64,000 bases of DNA from Pirellulales bacterium. Lineage in GTDB: Bacteria; Planctomycetota; Planctomycetia; Pirellulales; DATAWG01. Each line of letters opens with the position of its first letter. Positions within the stretch are counted from its first letter, which is position 1. Both the position numbers and the translations under genes were made by a program. The notes beneath the pieces were generated by a model. It was given only the letters and a program-made list of their open reading frames with translations. It ran no database searches and was not told the DNA's origin. The stretch covers positions 62,001 through 126,000 of the forward strand of contig DATAWG010000036.1 of NCBI GenBank assembly GCA_036267355.1. Direction: 5' to 3'. Of this stretch, positions 37,528-46,243 are shown piece after piece.

Positions 37528-38364
37528 ATGAACATCCTCGTCTTCACGGCGCTAACGTGGCTGGGATCATTGGCGGCCGGATTCGTGGGCTCGCTGACCG
37601 GGTTGGGCGGGGGCGTGATCATCGTGCCTCTGCTGGTGCTCGTATTCGGTGTCGATGTGCACTATGCGATCGGTGCTTCGCTGGTTTCCGTCATTGCCAC
37701 ATCCTCGGGCGCGGCGGCGGCTTATGTTCGCGAAGGATATTCGAATCTCCGAGTGGGGATGTTCCTGGAGATTGCGACGACGACGGGCGCTCTCGGCGGC
37801 GCTTTTCTGGCGATGGTTGTTCCGGCCGGGGCCATCGCCGTGGTGTTCGGCATTGTGCTGCTTGTTTCGGCCTATCTGGCCTCGCGGCCTCGGCCGGAAC
37901 AGTTGCTCGACGATCGGTCCGACAAGATTGCCACGCTGCTACGCATGGATTCGACGTGCCCAACGCGCGACGGGCCGCAGAGGTATCATGTTCAGAATGT
38001 GCCGGCCGGTTGCGCCGTGAGCCTCATCGCCGGCGTGCTTTCCGGACTGCTCGGCATCGGCGGGGGCGCGTTCAAAGTGCTGGCGATGGATCAGGCGATG
38101 CGGCTACCGTTCAAAGTGTCGACCACCACGAGCAATTTCATGATCGGCGTGACCGCAGCCGCCAGCGCCGGCATTTACTTGAGCCGGGGATATATCGACC
38201 CCGGAATCGCCATGCCGGTGATGCTCGGCGTCCTCGTCGGCTCCGTGTTGGGAACACGGGTGTTGGTGAGGATCGAGCCGCGAATTTTGCGAATCGTGTT
38301 CGGCGTCGTGATCTTGGCCTTGGCGGTGCAAATGATTTACAAAGGCCTGAGCGGTGGAATCTAG
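37528..38364 (+). CDS. TauE/SafE family sulfite exporter-like permease
   Basis: The 278-residue product has eight or so membrane segments in two halves, each starting with the TauE glycine motif (GFVGSLTGLGGGVIIVPLLVL and AGVLSGLLGIGGGAFKVLAM). The family transports sulfur-containing anions or other small anions. The next gene (DUF1634) starts 3 bases after its stop, so the two form a typical pair; DUF1634 often neighbours TauE. Confidence 0.92.
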   Translation: MNILVFTALTWLGSLAAGFVGSLTGLGGGVIIVPLLVLVFGVDVHYAIGASLVSVIATSSGAAAAYVREGYSNLRVGMFLEIATTTGALGGAFLAMVVPAGAIAVVFGIVLLVSAYLASRPRPEQLLDDRSDKIATLLRMDSTCPTRDGPQRYHVQNVPAGCAVSLIAGVLSGLLGIGGGAFKVLAMDQAMRLPFKVSTTTSNFMIGVTAAASAGIYLSRGYIDPGIAMPVMLGVLVGSVLGTRVLVRIEPRILRIVFGVVILALAVQMIYKGLSGGI

Positions 38365-38366
38365 CC

Positions 38367-38777
38367 ATGCCACAACAGACATCACCGCAGCCCGATAAAC
38401 CCGGTTGGACGGACAAGAAAGTCGAGTTGATCGTCGGTCAATTGTTGCGCGCGGGAGTGATTCTGGCGGCGGCGGTGGTGCTGATCGGCGGGGCGGCCTA
38501 TCTCGTCAAATATGGAACGACGGAGCCGCAGTACAAGACGTTTCACGGCGTGCCGGCCGATTTGAAAAGCCCGACGGGAATCATCGCCGCGGCGGTCGGC
38601 TTGCGCCCGCGAGGGCTGGTCGCCTTGGGATTGCTGTTGCTGATTGCGACGCCGGTGGCCCGGGTCGTGTTCACGATCTTTGCCTTTCTCATGGAGCGCG
38701 ACTACATGTACGTCGCCATCGCGGGATACGTGCTCGCCGTGCTTCTATTCAGCCTGTTCTTTGGCGACCGGCTCTGA
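38367..38777 (+). CDS. DUF1634 domain-containing membrane protein
   Basis: The 136-residue protein begins MPQQTSPQPDKPGWTDKKVE and has three membrane helices: VILAAAVVLIGGAAYLV, GLVALGLLLLIATPVARVVFTIF and YVAIAGYVLAVLLFSLFF. The VELIVGQLLRAGV start and the ERDYMYV loop are DUF1634 hallmarks. It follows the TauE gene after 2 bases and is translated with it. Its role, perhaps as an accessory to the anion permease, is inferred from context only. Confidence 0.88.
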   Translation: MPQQTSPQPDKPGWTDKKVELIVGQLLRAGVILAAAVVLIGGAAYLVKYGTTEPQYKTFHGVPADLKSPTGIIAAAVGLRPRGLVALGLLLLIATPVARVVFTIFAFLMERDYMYVAIAGYVLAVLLFSLFFGDRL

Positions 38778-38854
38778 CGCATCGGGCGCAACCGGCATGG
38801 CTGCCGCGGCCTTGGCCGTAGGCACTTGGGTTCCAAACGCGAGAACGCGGGAGA

Positions 38855-39565
38855 ATGTCGATGCCAACCGAATTGGGGTGGAACGAGATCGCAGTACGGC
38901 TCGGCCTGGCGGCAGCGACGGGCTTTGTGATCGGCTTCAATCGCGAACGAGGACATGCGGCCGGGCTGCGCACGACGCTGCTGGTATGCCTCGCGGCGAC
39001 CGTGGCGATGATTCAAGCGAATTTGCTGCTCAACACCGTCGGCAAGAGGCCGGATTCGTTTATTGTGCTCGATCTGATGCGTCTGCCGCTCGGCATCTTG
39101 TCGGGGATGGGCTTTATCGGCGCAGGGGCCATCTTTCGGCGGAAGAATATGTCGAAGGGCGTGACGACGGCTGCCACGCTATGGTTCGTAACAGTGATGG
39201 GGCTCTGCTTCGGCGGCGGACAATTGATGCTGGGACTCGCCGCGTTCGTGCTTGGTATCATTACGCTTTCCGTCCTCCGCCATCTCGAAAACTGGCTTGC
39301 CGAGGATCAACGTGCTCGATTGACGCTGGTCGCCGGAGCCGATGGTCCCGAAACGGAAGACATTCGCCGCAACCTTTCGACGGCGGGTTATCGAGTGGAA
39401 TCACTCTCGATCGCCTACGCGAAACACGCCGCAGTGCGACGCCTGACCTACGACATTCGTTGGCGCGGACGCAAGGGAAGCACCGCGCCGCCGGATGTCG
39501 TCGAACAGCTTGCGAAGGCCCCCGGAGTGTCGCGGCTCGAATGGAAACCGGGAGCCGCGCGGTGA
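38855..39565 (+). CDS. MgtC/SapB family protein
   Basis: The 236-residue product has an N-terminal MgtC membrane domain of four or five helices: RLGLAAATGFVIGFNRERGHAAGLRTTLLV, LGILSGMGFIGAGAIFRR, VTTAATLWFVTVMGL and LAAFVLGIITL. The C-terminal 80 residues form a soluble ACT-like domain. MgtC proteins affect Mg2+ adaptation and ATP homeostasis in pathogens, but many bacterial members are of unknown role. It is on the same strand as TauE/DUF1634, with a 77-base gap. Confidence 0.92.
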   Translation: MSMPTELGWNEIAVRLGLAAATGFVIGFNRERGHAAGLRTTLLVCLAATVAMIQANLLLNTVGKRPDSFIVLDLMRLPLGILSGMGFIGAGAIFRRKNMSKGVTTAATLWFVTVMGLCFGGGQLMLGLAAFVLGIITLSVLRHLENWLAEDQRARLTLVAGADGPETEDIRRNLSTAGYRVESLSIAYAKHAAVRRLTYDIRWRGRKGSTAPPDVVEQLAKAPGVSRLEWKPGAAR

Positions 39566-39579
39566 TCCAGCAATTCCCC

Positions 39580-39775
39580 GAGCCCGCAGCGCGAGCAAGG
39601 GAATACGGATTCGCCCTTGCTTGCCCGGATTGTTGTTATTCATCGTGCCAGGAATTCGCGACACGCTGCGGAATAGTAGCCCGAAGCGTTAGGGATAAAT
39701 CTCCGTGGCTGCCTCGCTTACGCTTCGGGCTAGTGCGGCGCGATGGAATAATCCGGGCTTAGCGCTGCGGGCTCC
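39580..39775. repeat. Compound palindromic repeat island (second copy)
   Basis: It contains gagcccgcagcgcgagcaag (39580), an inverted cccttgcttgcccgg, agcccgaagcgtt (39678), cctcgcttacgcttcgggct (39712-39731) and agcgctgcgggctcc (39761-39775). Its inner part matches the element at 8105-8160 in reverse orientation, including the ggaattcgcga core. It fills the gap between the convergent mgtC-like and GH16 genes. Confidence 0.8.
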
Positions 39776-39797
39776 GAAATTCTCAGCGCGATGGCCG

Positions 39798-40787
39798 TTA
39801 TCGCTTCGGGTTGGCGCTGAACGGAAACTTCCCGGGCCCACGCGGTTTTGCCGCGCCGTAGCCGTCGGCCTTGTCGTACACCCGCACGTAGTCGACCACC
39901 ATCTCGGCCGGGAATTTCGTTGTCGCAGCGGGATTGCCCAAGAAGCGGCCGCCGACGGCGAGATTCATCGTCAGGAAGAACGGCTGATCGAAGGGCGCCG
40001 GCCAAGGATTCAACTCCGATTCGTTGCTCGGAGGCAAGCCCCGTCCGCCTTCCTGATCGCTGCAGCTCCACCAGAAATGTTGCGTTTGATAAAGCTTGTC
40101 GTCGACGTACCAGCGAATCTCGCCGGGCTCCCAATCTACGGCATACACGTGGAAGTCGGCGATCGTCTGCCCCGCGGGCAACACGTAGTCCTTTTTGATC
40201 CAAGTGTTTGCCGGCCAGCGGGAGCCGAAATGTAGTGTGCCTTGCACCGTCGAGGGAGCTTGTCCCCGTGCTTCCAGGATGTCGATTTCTCCCGAGGCGG
40301 CCCAGCCGCCATATTTCTCGTCTTGCGGCCGCATCCACAGGGCCGGCCAGATTCCCTGACCGGTGGGAAGCTTTGCGCGAAATTCGAACCGGCCGTAGCG
40401 ATGGTTGAATAGCGGGCTGCCGTCTTTCATTCGCGTGTTCAGCCGTGCCGAGGTGTATTGAAATCCTTTGTACGATTCGCGCAGGGCCCGGATGTGGAGC
40501 ATGCCGTCTTTGAGGAACACATTTTCGGGCCGGTTGGTATAGAACTCGAGTTCGTCGTTCCCCCAGCCCGGCACGTATTGCTTCGTTTCCGTTTGAAAGC
40601 CGTTGCCGCGGTCGAAATCCCATTTGGTTTTGTCGATTTCCGGCCCATCGAATTCATCGTGCCACACGAGCTTCCACCCGGCCGGCGCCGGCGGCACGGT
40701 GGCGGGCGAAGATGCCGGTTCGGCGGCGGCTGCCATGATTTGCGCGAGCCCAACACCAAGCAAAGCCACGACTGCGAGACGCGACAT
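39798..40787 (-). CDS. Secreted glycoside hydrolase family 16
   Basis: The product from ATG 40787 is 329 residues, starting MSRLAVVALLGVGLAQ, a signal peptide ending near residue 20 (AAAEPASS). An upstream in-frame ATG (40910) would add an unconserved extension. The GH16 catalytic motif is GEIDILEARG (nucleophile and acid/base Glu, laminarinase-type with a beta bulge), flanked by YGRFEFRAKLPTGQGIWPALWM and the Trp-rich YAVDWEPGEIRWYVDD. Likely a beta-1,3/1,4-glucanase or porphyranase-like enzyme acting on algal or plant polysaccharides outside the cell. Confidence 0.92.
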   Translation of the reverse strand: MSRLAVVALLGVGLAQIMAAAAEPASSPATVPPAPAGWKLVWHDEFDGPEIDKTKWDFDRGNGFQTETKQYVPGWGNDELEFYTNRPENVFLKDGMLHIRALRESYKGFQYTSARLNTRMKDGSPLFNHRYGRFEFRAKLPTGQGIWPALWMRPQDEKYGGWAASGEIDILEARGQAPSTVQGTLHFGSRWPANTWIKKDYVLPAGQTIADFHVYAVDWEPGEIRWYVDDKLYQTQHFWWSCSDQEGGRGLPPSNESELNPWPAPFDQPFFLTMNLAVGGRFLGNPAATTKFPAEMVVDYVRVYDKADGYGAAKPRGPGKFPFSANPKR

Positions 40788-40963
40788 TTGAGTGGTTCCC
40801 TCAGAAAGCGCGGATTGTGAAAAACGAGATCTGCCGAAGCCAGTGACGCCGGCCAGAGCATGCGCGGCTGTGCTCCCCCCCAGACTAACCCGTATCGCAA
40901 GCGAGAGCAACGGGCCGCGGCTCGCTCGTCATGCCCGCCATGATCGCGTTGCGCAAACGAGCC

Positions 40964-41407
40964 TCATTGATGTTCGGCGGCGCCGAATCCTTTGGGCCGG
41001 CGGCTCTTGAACACTGATTCGAGCACTTGCCGCAATCGCGCCACGCTGACCGGCTTGACGAAATGGTATTCGAACCCGACTTCCTGCCCCTTGCGGCGGT
41101 AGGCGTCGTCGGCGAAACCGGTCGTGGCGATGAGCACCGGGTGATCGAGCTTCTGCTGCAATTCAGTGGCCAACTCGTAGCCGCTCATTCCCGGCAAGCC
41201 GAGATCCAAGAGCAACACTTCCGGCCGGCAGCGCGAAGCGAGCTCCAATGCCTCGCTCGACGAATAAGCGACATCGATGTGATATCCCCGATAGCCGAGC
41301 AGAATCGCCAACGAATCGGCTTCGTCGCGATTGTCGTCGACAATCAGCAATCGCAAGGGATCAATCCGTATGAGCGGCCGTTTGTCTTCGACGCTGGGCG
41401 TTGCCAT
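40964..41407 (-). CDS. Response regulator, single receiver domain
   Basis: The 147-residue protein has a receiver domain with acidic pair DD at 24-25, phospho-acceptor Asp68 in LLLDLGLPGMSG, and Lys118 in HFVKPVS. There is no output domain. The sensor kinase gene upstream on the same strand ends in a similar receiver, and 319 bases separate them. It is a likely partner of that kinase in a phosphorelay. Confidence 0.93.
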   Translation of the reverse strand: MATPSVEDKRPLIRIDPLRLLIVDDNRDEADSLAILLGYRGYHIDVAYSSSEALELASRCRPEVLLLDLGLPGMSGYELATELQQKLDHPVLIATTGFADDAYRRKGQEVGFEYHFVKPVSVARLRQVLESVFKSRRPKGFGAAEHQ

Positions 41408-41726
41408 GGCGGGGTGAACCTCAGGGTGAAAATTCCATGAATGGCTTGGGGGGGCAAGCCCGAGGCGAAGAAAAATTTTCGCGACCCTGGAACGAAATTG
41501 CTAGACCGATTTGTCCCCGACGATCGAAGCCCCGCTAGCACTTCGGGCGGCGGAAAGTCGTGCAAGCGATGATCGAACACTAAAGCAAATTCACCGGCCG
41601 CGATCGGCGCCCCCGGACGCCATCGCACTCGAATGTTCAACCGCAAGCACGCATCCGCCATGGTCTCAAAAAAGATCCGGTCTCGGAAAAAGCTACATGA
41701 ATTATTGACTCCTAGCGCAGCGAAGT
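41408..41726. other. Gap between receiver and hybrid kinase genes
   Basis: A 319-base gap with no convincing gene. A cccgctagcacttcgggcgg fragment near 41531 is a degenerate copy of the agcccgaagcg repeat. A promoter for the receiver gene may lie here. Confidence 0.4.
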
Positions 41727-43547
41727 CTAGCGCACGGCGCGCAACTTTGGATGCGCGAGCAAATCATCAAGCGCCGCAAAATCGATAGGTTTAACCAGAT
41801 GATGATCGAAGCCTACCTCTTGTGAGCGACGGCGATCTTGCGGTTGTCCCCACCCCGTGAGGGCGATGAGCAGCACATCGCGAAACTCCGGTTGCTGACG
41901 GATCCGCCGCGCGACTTCGTAGCCGTCGACGACCGGCATGCCGATATCCAATAAGATCATCGCCGGCACGTGTCCCGCCAACCAATTGAGCGCTGCGGGA
42001 CCGTCGTGTTCGGTGTGTACGCGATATCCTTTGCCGCGCAACAGCATGGCCAGGGTTTTCGCGGCGTCGACGTTGTCATCCACGACGAGAATCGGACGGG
42101 GGAATACGGCCGCCCGAGTGGGCGCCCGGTTGCCATTTCCGCTCGCGCCGCTAACGCTTTCCGGCGGTTTGACGATGACCGGCAGCCGCACGGCAAATTC
42201 GCTGCCTTGCCCCAGACCGGCGCTCGACGCTTCGACCGTTCCGCCGTGCAGTTCCACCAAGCGGCGTACCAGCGTGAGACCAATTCCCATGCCGCCGTGC
42301 GTCCGGCCATGCCCCTTTTCGACCTGCACGAACATTTCAAATACCTTCGCCAGCGCGGCCGGATCGATGCCGATTCCCGCGTCGCGCACCTGGAGCGCCA
42401 TCTGACCGCCATCTTGCCAGGCCGAGAGCCATATATGTCCGCCCTGATCGGAATACTTCGCCGCATTATTCAGCAAATTCGCGATGATTTGCGCCAATCG
42501 CGTCGGATCGACGTTCACGAGCATCGGCTCATCGGGAAGCGACACGCTCAACTCATGGCGATGCGAATCGATCATCGGCCGGACCGTTTCGATCGCCTGC
42601 GACACGACGCTCGCCAAATCGACGTGCTGCCGGCGCAGTTCAATCTTTCCTTGCGTGATCCGCGACATATCGAGCAAATCGTCCACAAGCCGCACAAGGC
42701 TCTTCACCTGCCGATCCATGATCGATCGGGCGGCGTCGATCATCGTTGCATCGACATCGGGCAGGATCATGATTTCGAGCGCGTTGTGGATCGGCGCCAG
42801 CGGATTGCGCAGCTCGTGAGCCAGCGTGGCCAGGAATTCGTCTTTCCGTTTGTCGGCCTCGGCCAATTCGCTTACCCGCAATCGCAGCTCCTCTTCAAGA
42901 CGAGTGCGCTCGGCGATTTCCGCCTGCAATTGATGATTGATCTTGTCGAGCGCAGCCGTGCGCTCCCGAACTCGCTCTTCGAGCGCATGGCGAGCTTGCT
43001 CGAGCATGGTTTCGGCCTGCTTGCGTTCCGTGATATCGAAGGCGACGCCTTGCAAGCAGATCGGCCGTCCATGTTCATCGGAAACGACCTTCGCCTCGCC
43101 ATGCACCCACACGATCCGACCGTCGCGCGCGATAAACCGGTAGTCGGCTTGAAACGGCTCGCCGGCATTGACCGTGCGGGCAAAGCGGTCTTGCCACAGC
43201 TCTTTATCTTCCGGATGAAGCTGGCGAAACCACAGCACGGGATCTTCGAGCCATTCTTTCGCCGAGAAACCCAGCAGCTCGTCGATCTGAGGACTCACGT
43301 ATAGCTCGCCCTGAGAGCCGTCGAGGGGGGCCATAAAGGTCACCGCCGGTATTTGTTCGATCAGTGCCCGATATTTCGCTTCGACCGATCGCAAGCGGGA
43401 ATCGGCCGACTCATTCGGCGCGGCCTCGTGCGGTGCTTTGGCAGAGTCGGCGGGATCGGCCGGCGCAGCATGGCCATGGGCCGCGGCCAAGCGCTGCAGC
43501 ACCGCCTCGGCTTCTTGAAGATTCACGCGATCGCCGTTGGCCGACAT
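41727..43547 (-). CDS. Hybrid sensor histidine kinase (PAS-HisKA-HATPase-REC)
   Basis: The 606-residue cytosolic kinase has a PAS domain with PAC (about 55-175, ending AFDITERKQ), a coiled coil (175-235), HisKA with phospho-His244 in FLATLAHELRNPL, an ATPase domain (NLLNNAAKYSD, RDAGIGID, GGMGIGLTLVRRL) and a C-terminal receiver with Asp534 (MILLDIGMP) and Lys586. It lacks membrane segments and so likely senses a cytoplasmic signal through PAS. The hydrolase gene ends 3 bases before this start. Confidence 0.95.
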   Translation of the reverse strand: MSANGDRVNLQEAEAVLQRLAAAHGHAAPADPADSAKAPHEAAPNESADSRLRSVEAKYRALIEQIPAVTFMAPLDGSQGELYVSPQIDELLGFSAKEWLEDPVLWFRQLHPEDKELWQDRFARTVNAGEPFQADYRFIARDGRIVWVHGEAKVVSDEHGRPICLQGVAFDITERKQAETMLEQARHALEERVRERTAALDKINHQLQAEIAERTRLEEELRLRVSELAEADKRKDEFLATLAHELRNPLAPIHNALEIMILPDVDATMIDAARSIMDRQVKSLVRLVDDLLDMSRITQGKIELRRQHVDLASVVSQAIETVRPMIDSHRHELSVSLPDEPMLVNVDPTRLAQIIANLLNNAAKYSDQGGHIWLSAWQDGGQMALQVRDAGIGIDPAALAKVFEMFVQVEKGHGRTHGGMGIGLTLVRRLVELHGGTVEASSAGLGQGSEFAVRLPVIVKPPESVSGASGNGNRAPTRAAVFPRPILVVDDNVDAAKTLAMLLRGKGYRVHTEHDGPAALNWLAGHVPAMILLDIGMPVVDGYEVARRIRQQPEFRDVLLIALTGWGQPQDRRRSQEVGFDHHLVKPIDFAALDDLLAHPKLRAVR

Positions 43548-43550
43548 CCG

Positions 43551-44645
43551 TCACTTCCCGTTGGGCTGAAAAAAATCGGTGACCTGTTGGACGGCATCGA
43601 CGAGGTGCCACAGGGCGGAATAATGGCCGCAGTCATACCAAACAATCCGCGGCTGGCCGAAGCCCTTCCAGAGCAAGTCGGTGCATTTTCGCGGAATCAG
43701 TTCGTCGTGCGACGCATTGAGCATCAAAATTTTGCGGCCTCGGGCTCGATCGGCGTAAGTGGCCGGGTCGACTTTCGCCATCAGGTCTTGCAGGCTTTGC
43801 CGCGAGCCACCCGCGGCTTCCCAATATTTCCGCGCCGCGGCCACGTGCGGCTCGGTTGAATCCCAAAGAATGGCCCCGATGCCCCCGCCGGCCAGCACGG
43901 GGCAAATCTTTTCGAATCGCGGCTCCGCTTCGCCGGCGAGCGCCGCGGTAATGCCCCCCAAGCTGATGCCGAACACACCGAGCTGGCGAGGATCGATCTC
44001 CGATTGTTGGCCGAGCCACGCCGTCGCCACGCGAATGTCTTTCACCGCTTGAGTCATCCCGCGCACCGTTTGCTTCGGATCGCTCGACACCATCCGCACG
44101 GATGAATTCGGATCGTGCCGCGGGCCGTAGTAGGGCATGATCACGAATAGCGCCGCAACGCCCCGGTGCGCCAGCGCATTGGCAAACGTTCGGGATAGAG
44201 GAAAATCGCCGCCGAGGATGTGCAGCACGATGCAAGCCGGATATCGGCCCGGCGCTGCAGGGCGATAATATTCGCAATGGACCGTATTGTTGGCCACATG
44301 GTCCGTATGCACCGGCGACGGAAACGTCAGCAGCGACACGCTTACCGCATCCGACACGCTCGGCTGCGGCGTTAGTTCGAACGGAAATTTCTTCGCTTCC
44401 AGGCGAAATGGTTCGGGCACGGCCGTCGCCTCGTTCGGGCTCGGGCTGAATTGAATCTCGCCGTGGCGCACCGGCGGCGCGGCCTCCGTCGAATGGGCCG
44501 GCGTCGAATTCGCGGACACCGCCTGGGTGGCGGCGGTTTGTGTCGAATCCGGATTTGTCGCGATCGGCGGAGCCCCGTCCGCGATGGTCCACGCGAGCGT
44601 TGCAGCAACGACCAATCCAATTGTCCAATATCGCCGGCGCTTCAT
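43551..44645 (-). CDS. Secreted alpha/beta hydrolase, dienelactone hydrolase-like
   Basis: The product from ATG 44645 (MKRRRYWTIGLVVAATLAWT) is 364 residues with a signal peptide. An acetyl-xylan-esterase/dienelactone-like alpha/beta core follows: HCEYYRPAAPGRYPACIVLHILGG, the nucleophile elbow LGVFGISLGGITAAL and MLNASHDELIPRKC with the Asp, then DCGHYSALW with a His. The enzyme probably cleaves esters outside the cytoplasm. It is the upstream gene of a pair with the hybrid kinase on the same strand, the two almost touching. Confidence 0.82.
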   Translation of the reverse strand: MKRRRYWTIGLVVAATLAWTIADGAPPIATNPDSTQTAATQAVSANSTPAHSTEAAPPVRHGEIQFSPSPNEATAVPEPFRLEAKKFPFELTPQPSVSDAVSVSLLTFPSPVHTDHVANNTVHCEYYRPAAPGRYPACIVLHILGGDFPLSRTFANALAHRGVAALFVIMPYYGPRHDPNSSVRMVSSDPKQTVRGMTQAVKDIRVATAWLGQQSEIDPRQLGVFGISLGGITAALAGEAEPRFEKICPVLAGGGIGAILWDSTEPHVAAARKYWEAAGGSRQSLQDLMAKVDPATYADRARGRKILMLNASHDELIPRKCTDLLWKGFGQPRIVWYDCGHYSALWHLVDAVQQVTDFFQPNGK

Positions 44646-44684
44646 GCTACCTTCCTCCATTTTTACATTTCCCTCGGTTCCAAG

Positions 44685-44744
44685 CCCGTGGAAGGCCACC
44701 GCTACCTCGCCCACTTGCTCCCCGCTACCCAGGCCTTCCACGGG
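44685..44744. repeat. Inverted repeat with cccgtggaaggcc arms
   Basis: cccgtggaaggcc (44685-44697) faces its exact complement ggccttccacggg (44732-44744) around a 34-base loop in the divergent gap between the hydrolase gene and the glycosyltransferase gene. A related ggaaggcctgga hairpin lies at 52341. Confidence 0.7.
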
Positions 44745-44922
44745 TCGCTGAGCCCACGAGCCCGCTCAAGACCAGCCCCGCCATCCCACCTTCTCCCGCT
44801 CTTCCCGCGTTTCCTGCCGCCGGCCAATCTGGCATTGTGGTCTCCCCAATCTCCCAGTATATACGCCGCCCGTTTCGCATCGCCAATAGCCATCGATCCC
44901 ACATGCGTTTGGAGAGACTGCC

Positions 44923-46008
44923 ATGACGACGATTGGTCCCATGCGAATCCTCATCGTGCGGCTCAGTGCGGTCGGCGATACGGTGCACGGCCTGCCCGTG
45001 TTATCCGCTTTGCGCGATCATTTGCCCAATGCCTATTTATCATGGGTGGTCGAAGAGCGTGCGGCTGCAGTGCTCGAGGGGCATCCGGCGTTGGATCGCC
45101 TGATCGTGGCCCCGCGGCGTTGGCTGCGCAGCCCGATGGCCGTGTGGCGGTTGACGCGGCAGATGCGAGCCGTTCGCCCGCAAATCGCCATCGATCTACA
45201 AGGTCTGACCAAGAGCGCCGTGGCAGCGCGGCTTTCCGGAGCTCCCGTGCGTATCGGGGCCACTTCGCCCGACGGACGCGAATTCAGCACGTGGCTGAAC
45301 AATCGCCTGGTCTCGCAGACCGGCACGCACGTCGTCGATCGCTATTTGGAGTTGCTCGGGCCGCTCGGCATTTCGCGGCCGGCGGTGAGATTCGACGTGC
45401 CACGTCAGGCCGCGGATGAATTCAGCATGGGACGATTCGTCCGCGAGCGCGGTCTCGGCGGCGGGTTTGCACTTTTAAACCCGGGAGCCGGCTGGGTTTC
45501 GAAGCGTTGGCCGATCGAACGATTCGCGGCGGTTGCCCGGCATTTGGGGCGCAATCGCCGTTTGCCGAGCGTCGTGGTTTGGGCCGGCGCGCAGGAACGT
45601 GCGTGGGCCGACCAGATTATCACCACCTCTTCCGGATTCGCTCACATGGCTCCGCCGACATCGCTCGGCGAACTTGCCGAATTGGCCCGGCGGGCCCGCT
45701 TGTTCGTCGGCTCCGACACAGGGCCTTTGCATCTGGCCGCCGCGGTCGGCACGCCCTGCGTGGGATTGTATGGACCGGTATCGGCCCTCAAGAACGGACC
45801 GTACGGGGCAGCGCATATCGCCATCCAGCGAATGCTCGTCGAAGGATCGAGCCGCGAGCGCCGCGAAGCCAGCGACGAATCGATGCGCGCGATCGAAATC
45901 ACCGATGTTTGTAACGCTGCCGATCGGTTGCTCGGTCAGCAAGAGCCGCAGCCCTCGATCCCCCCTTGGAATTCGATCCCGTGGGCCACGAGCGCCTCGG
46001 CCGCGTAA
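44923..46008 (+). CDS. Glycosyltransferase family 9 (LPS heptosyltransferase-like)
   Basis: The 361-residue protein has the GT9 signature: MRILIVRLSAVGDTVHGLPVL near the start, DLQGLTKSAVAARLSGAP, LLNPGAGWVSKRWP and the donor-binding SDTGPLHLAAAVGTPCVGLYGP. GT9 enzymes move heptose from ADP-heptose to LPS inner core in Proteobacteria. Planctomycete homologues may use other sugars, but the enzyme fits a Gram-negative-type envelope, as do BamD and LptE at the right end of the window. Confidence 0.92.
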   Translation: MTTIGPMRILIVRLSAVGDTVHGLPVLSALRDHLPNAYLSWVVEERAAAVLEGHPALDRLIVAPRRWLRSPMAVWRLTRQMRAVRPQIAIDLQGLTKSAVAARLSGAPVRIGATSPDGREFSTWLNNRLVSQTGTHVVDRYLELLGPLGISRPAVRFDVPRQAADEFSMGRFVRERGLGGGFALLNPGAGWVSKRWPIERFAAVARHLGRNRRLPSVVVWAGAQERAWADQIITTSSGFAHMAPPTSLGELAELARRARLFVGSDTGPLHLAAAVGTPCVGLYGPVSALKNGPYGAAHIAIQRMLVEGSSRERREASDESMRAIEITDVCNAADRLLGQQEPQPSIPPWNSIPWATSASAA

Positions 46009-46017
46009 ACGCTCAGG

Positions 46018-46205
46018 AGCCCGAAGCGCCAGCAAGGAAATGCGTGGCTGCCCCGGCTGCGTTTCGGCCTTGAGCGACTCGGCTGTCCCCGTGCGATGCC
46101 ATAAGCCTGAAGAAAAAGAAGCTCGGCTCGCGGCTCTCCCTCGCTAACGCTTCGGGCTACAATCTGGCTTCCTCGATTGCAAATTAGCCCGAAGCGTTAG
46201 CGAGG
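46018..46205. repeat. Copies of the agcccgaagcgttagcgagg repeat
   Basis: One variant agcccgaagcgccagcaagg (46018-46037), one inverted copy cctcgctaacgcttcgggct (46139-46158) and one direct copy (46186-46205) lie between the convergent glycosyltransferase and tex genes. Confidence 0.85.
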
Positions 46206-46243
46206 GAAGCGGTGGGACGGCCGAAGCCATTCTAGGCGGCGCC

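Noticed and set aside
40787-40910. Longer start for the GH16 gene
   Set aside because: The extension precedes a perfect signal peptide and would bury it; the ATG at 40787 is favoured.
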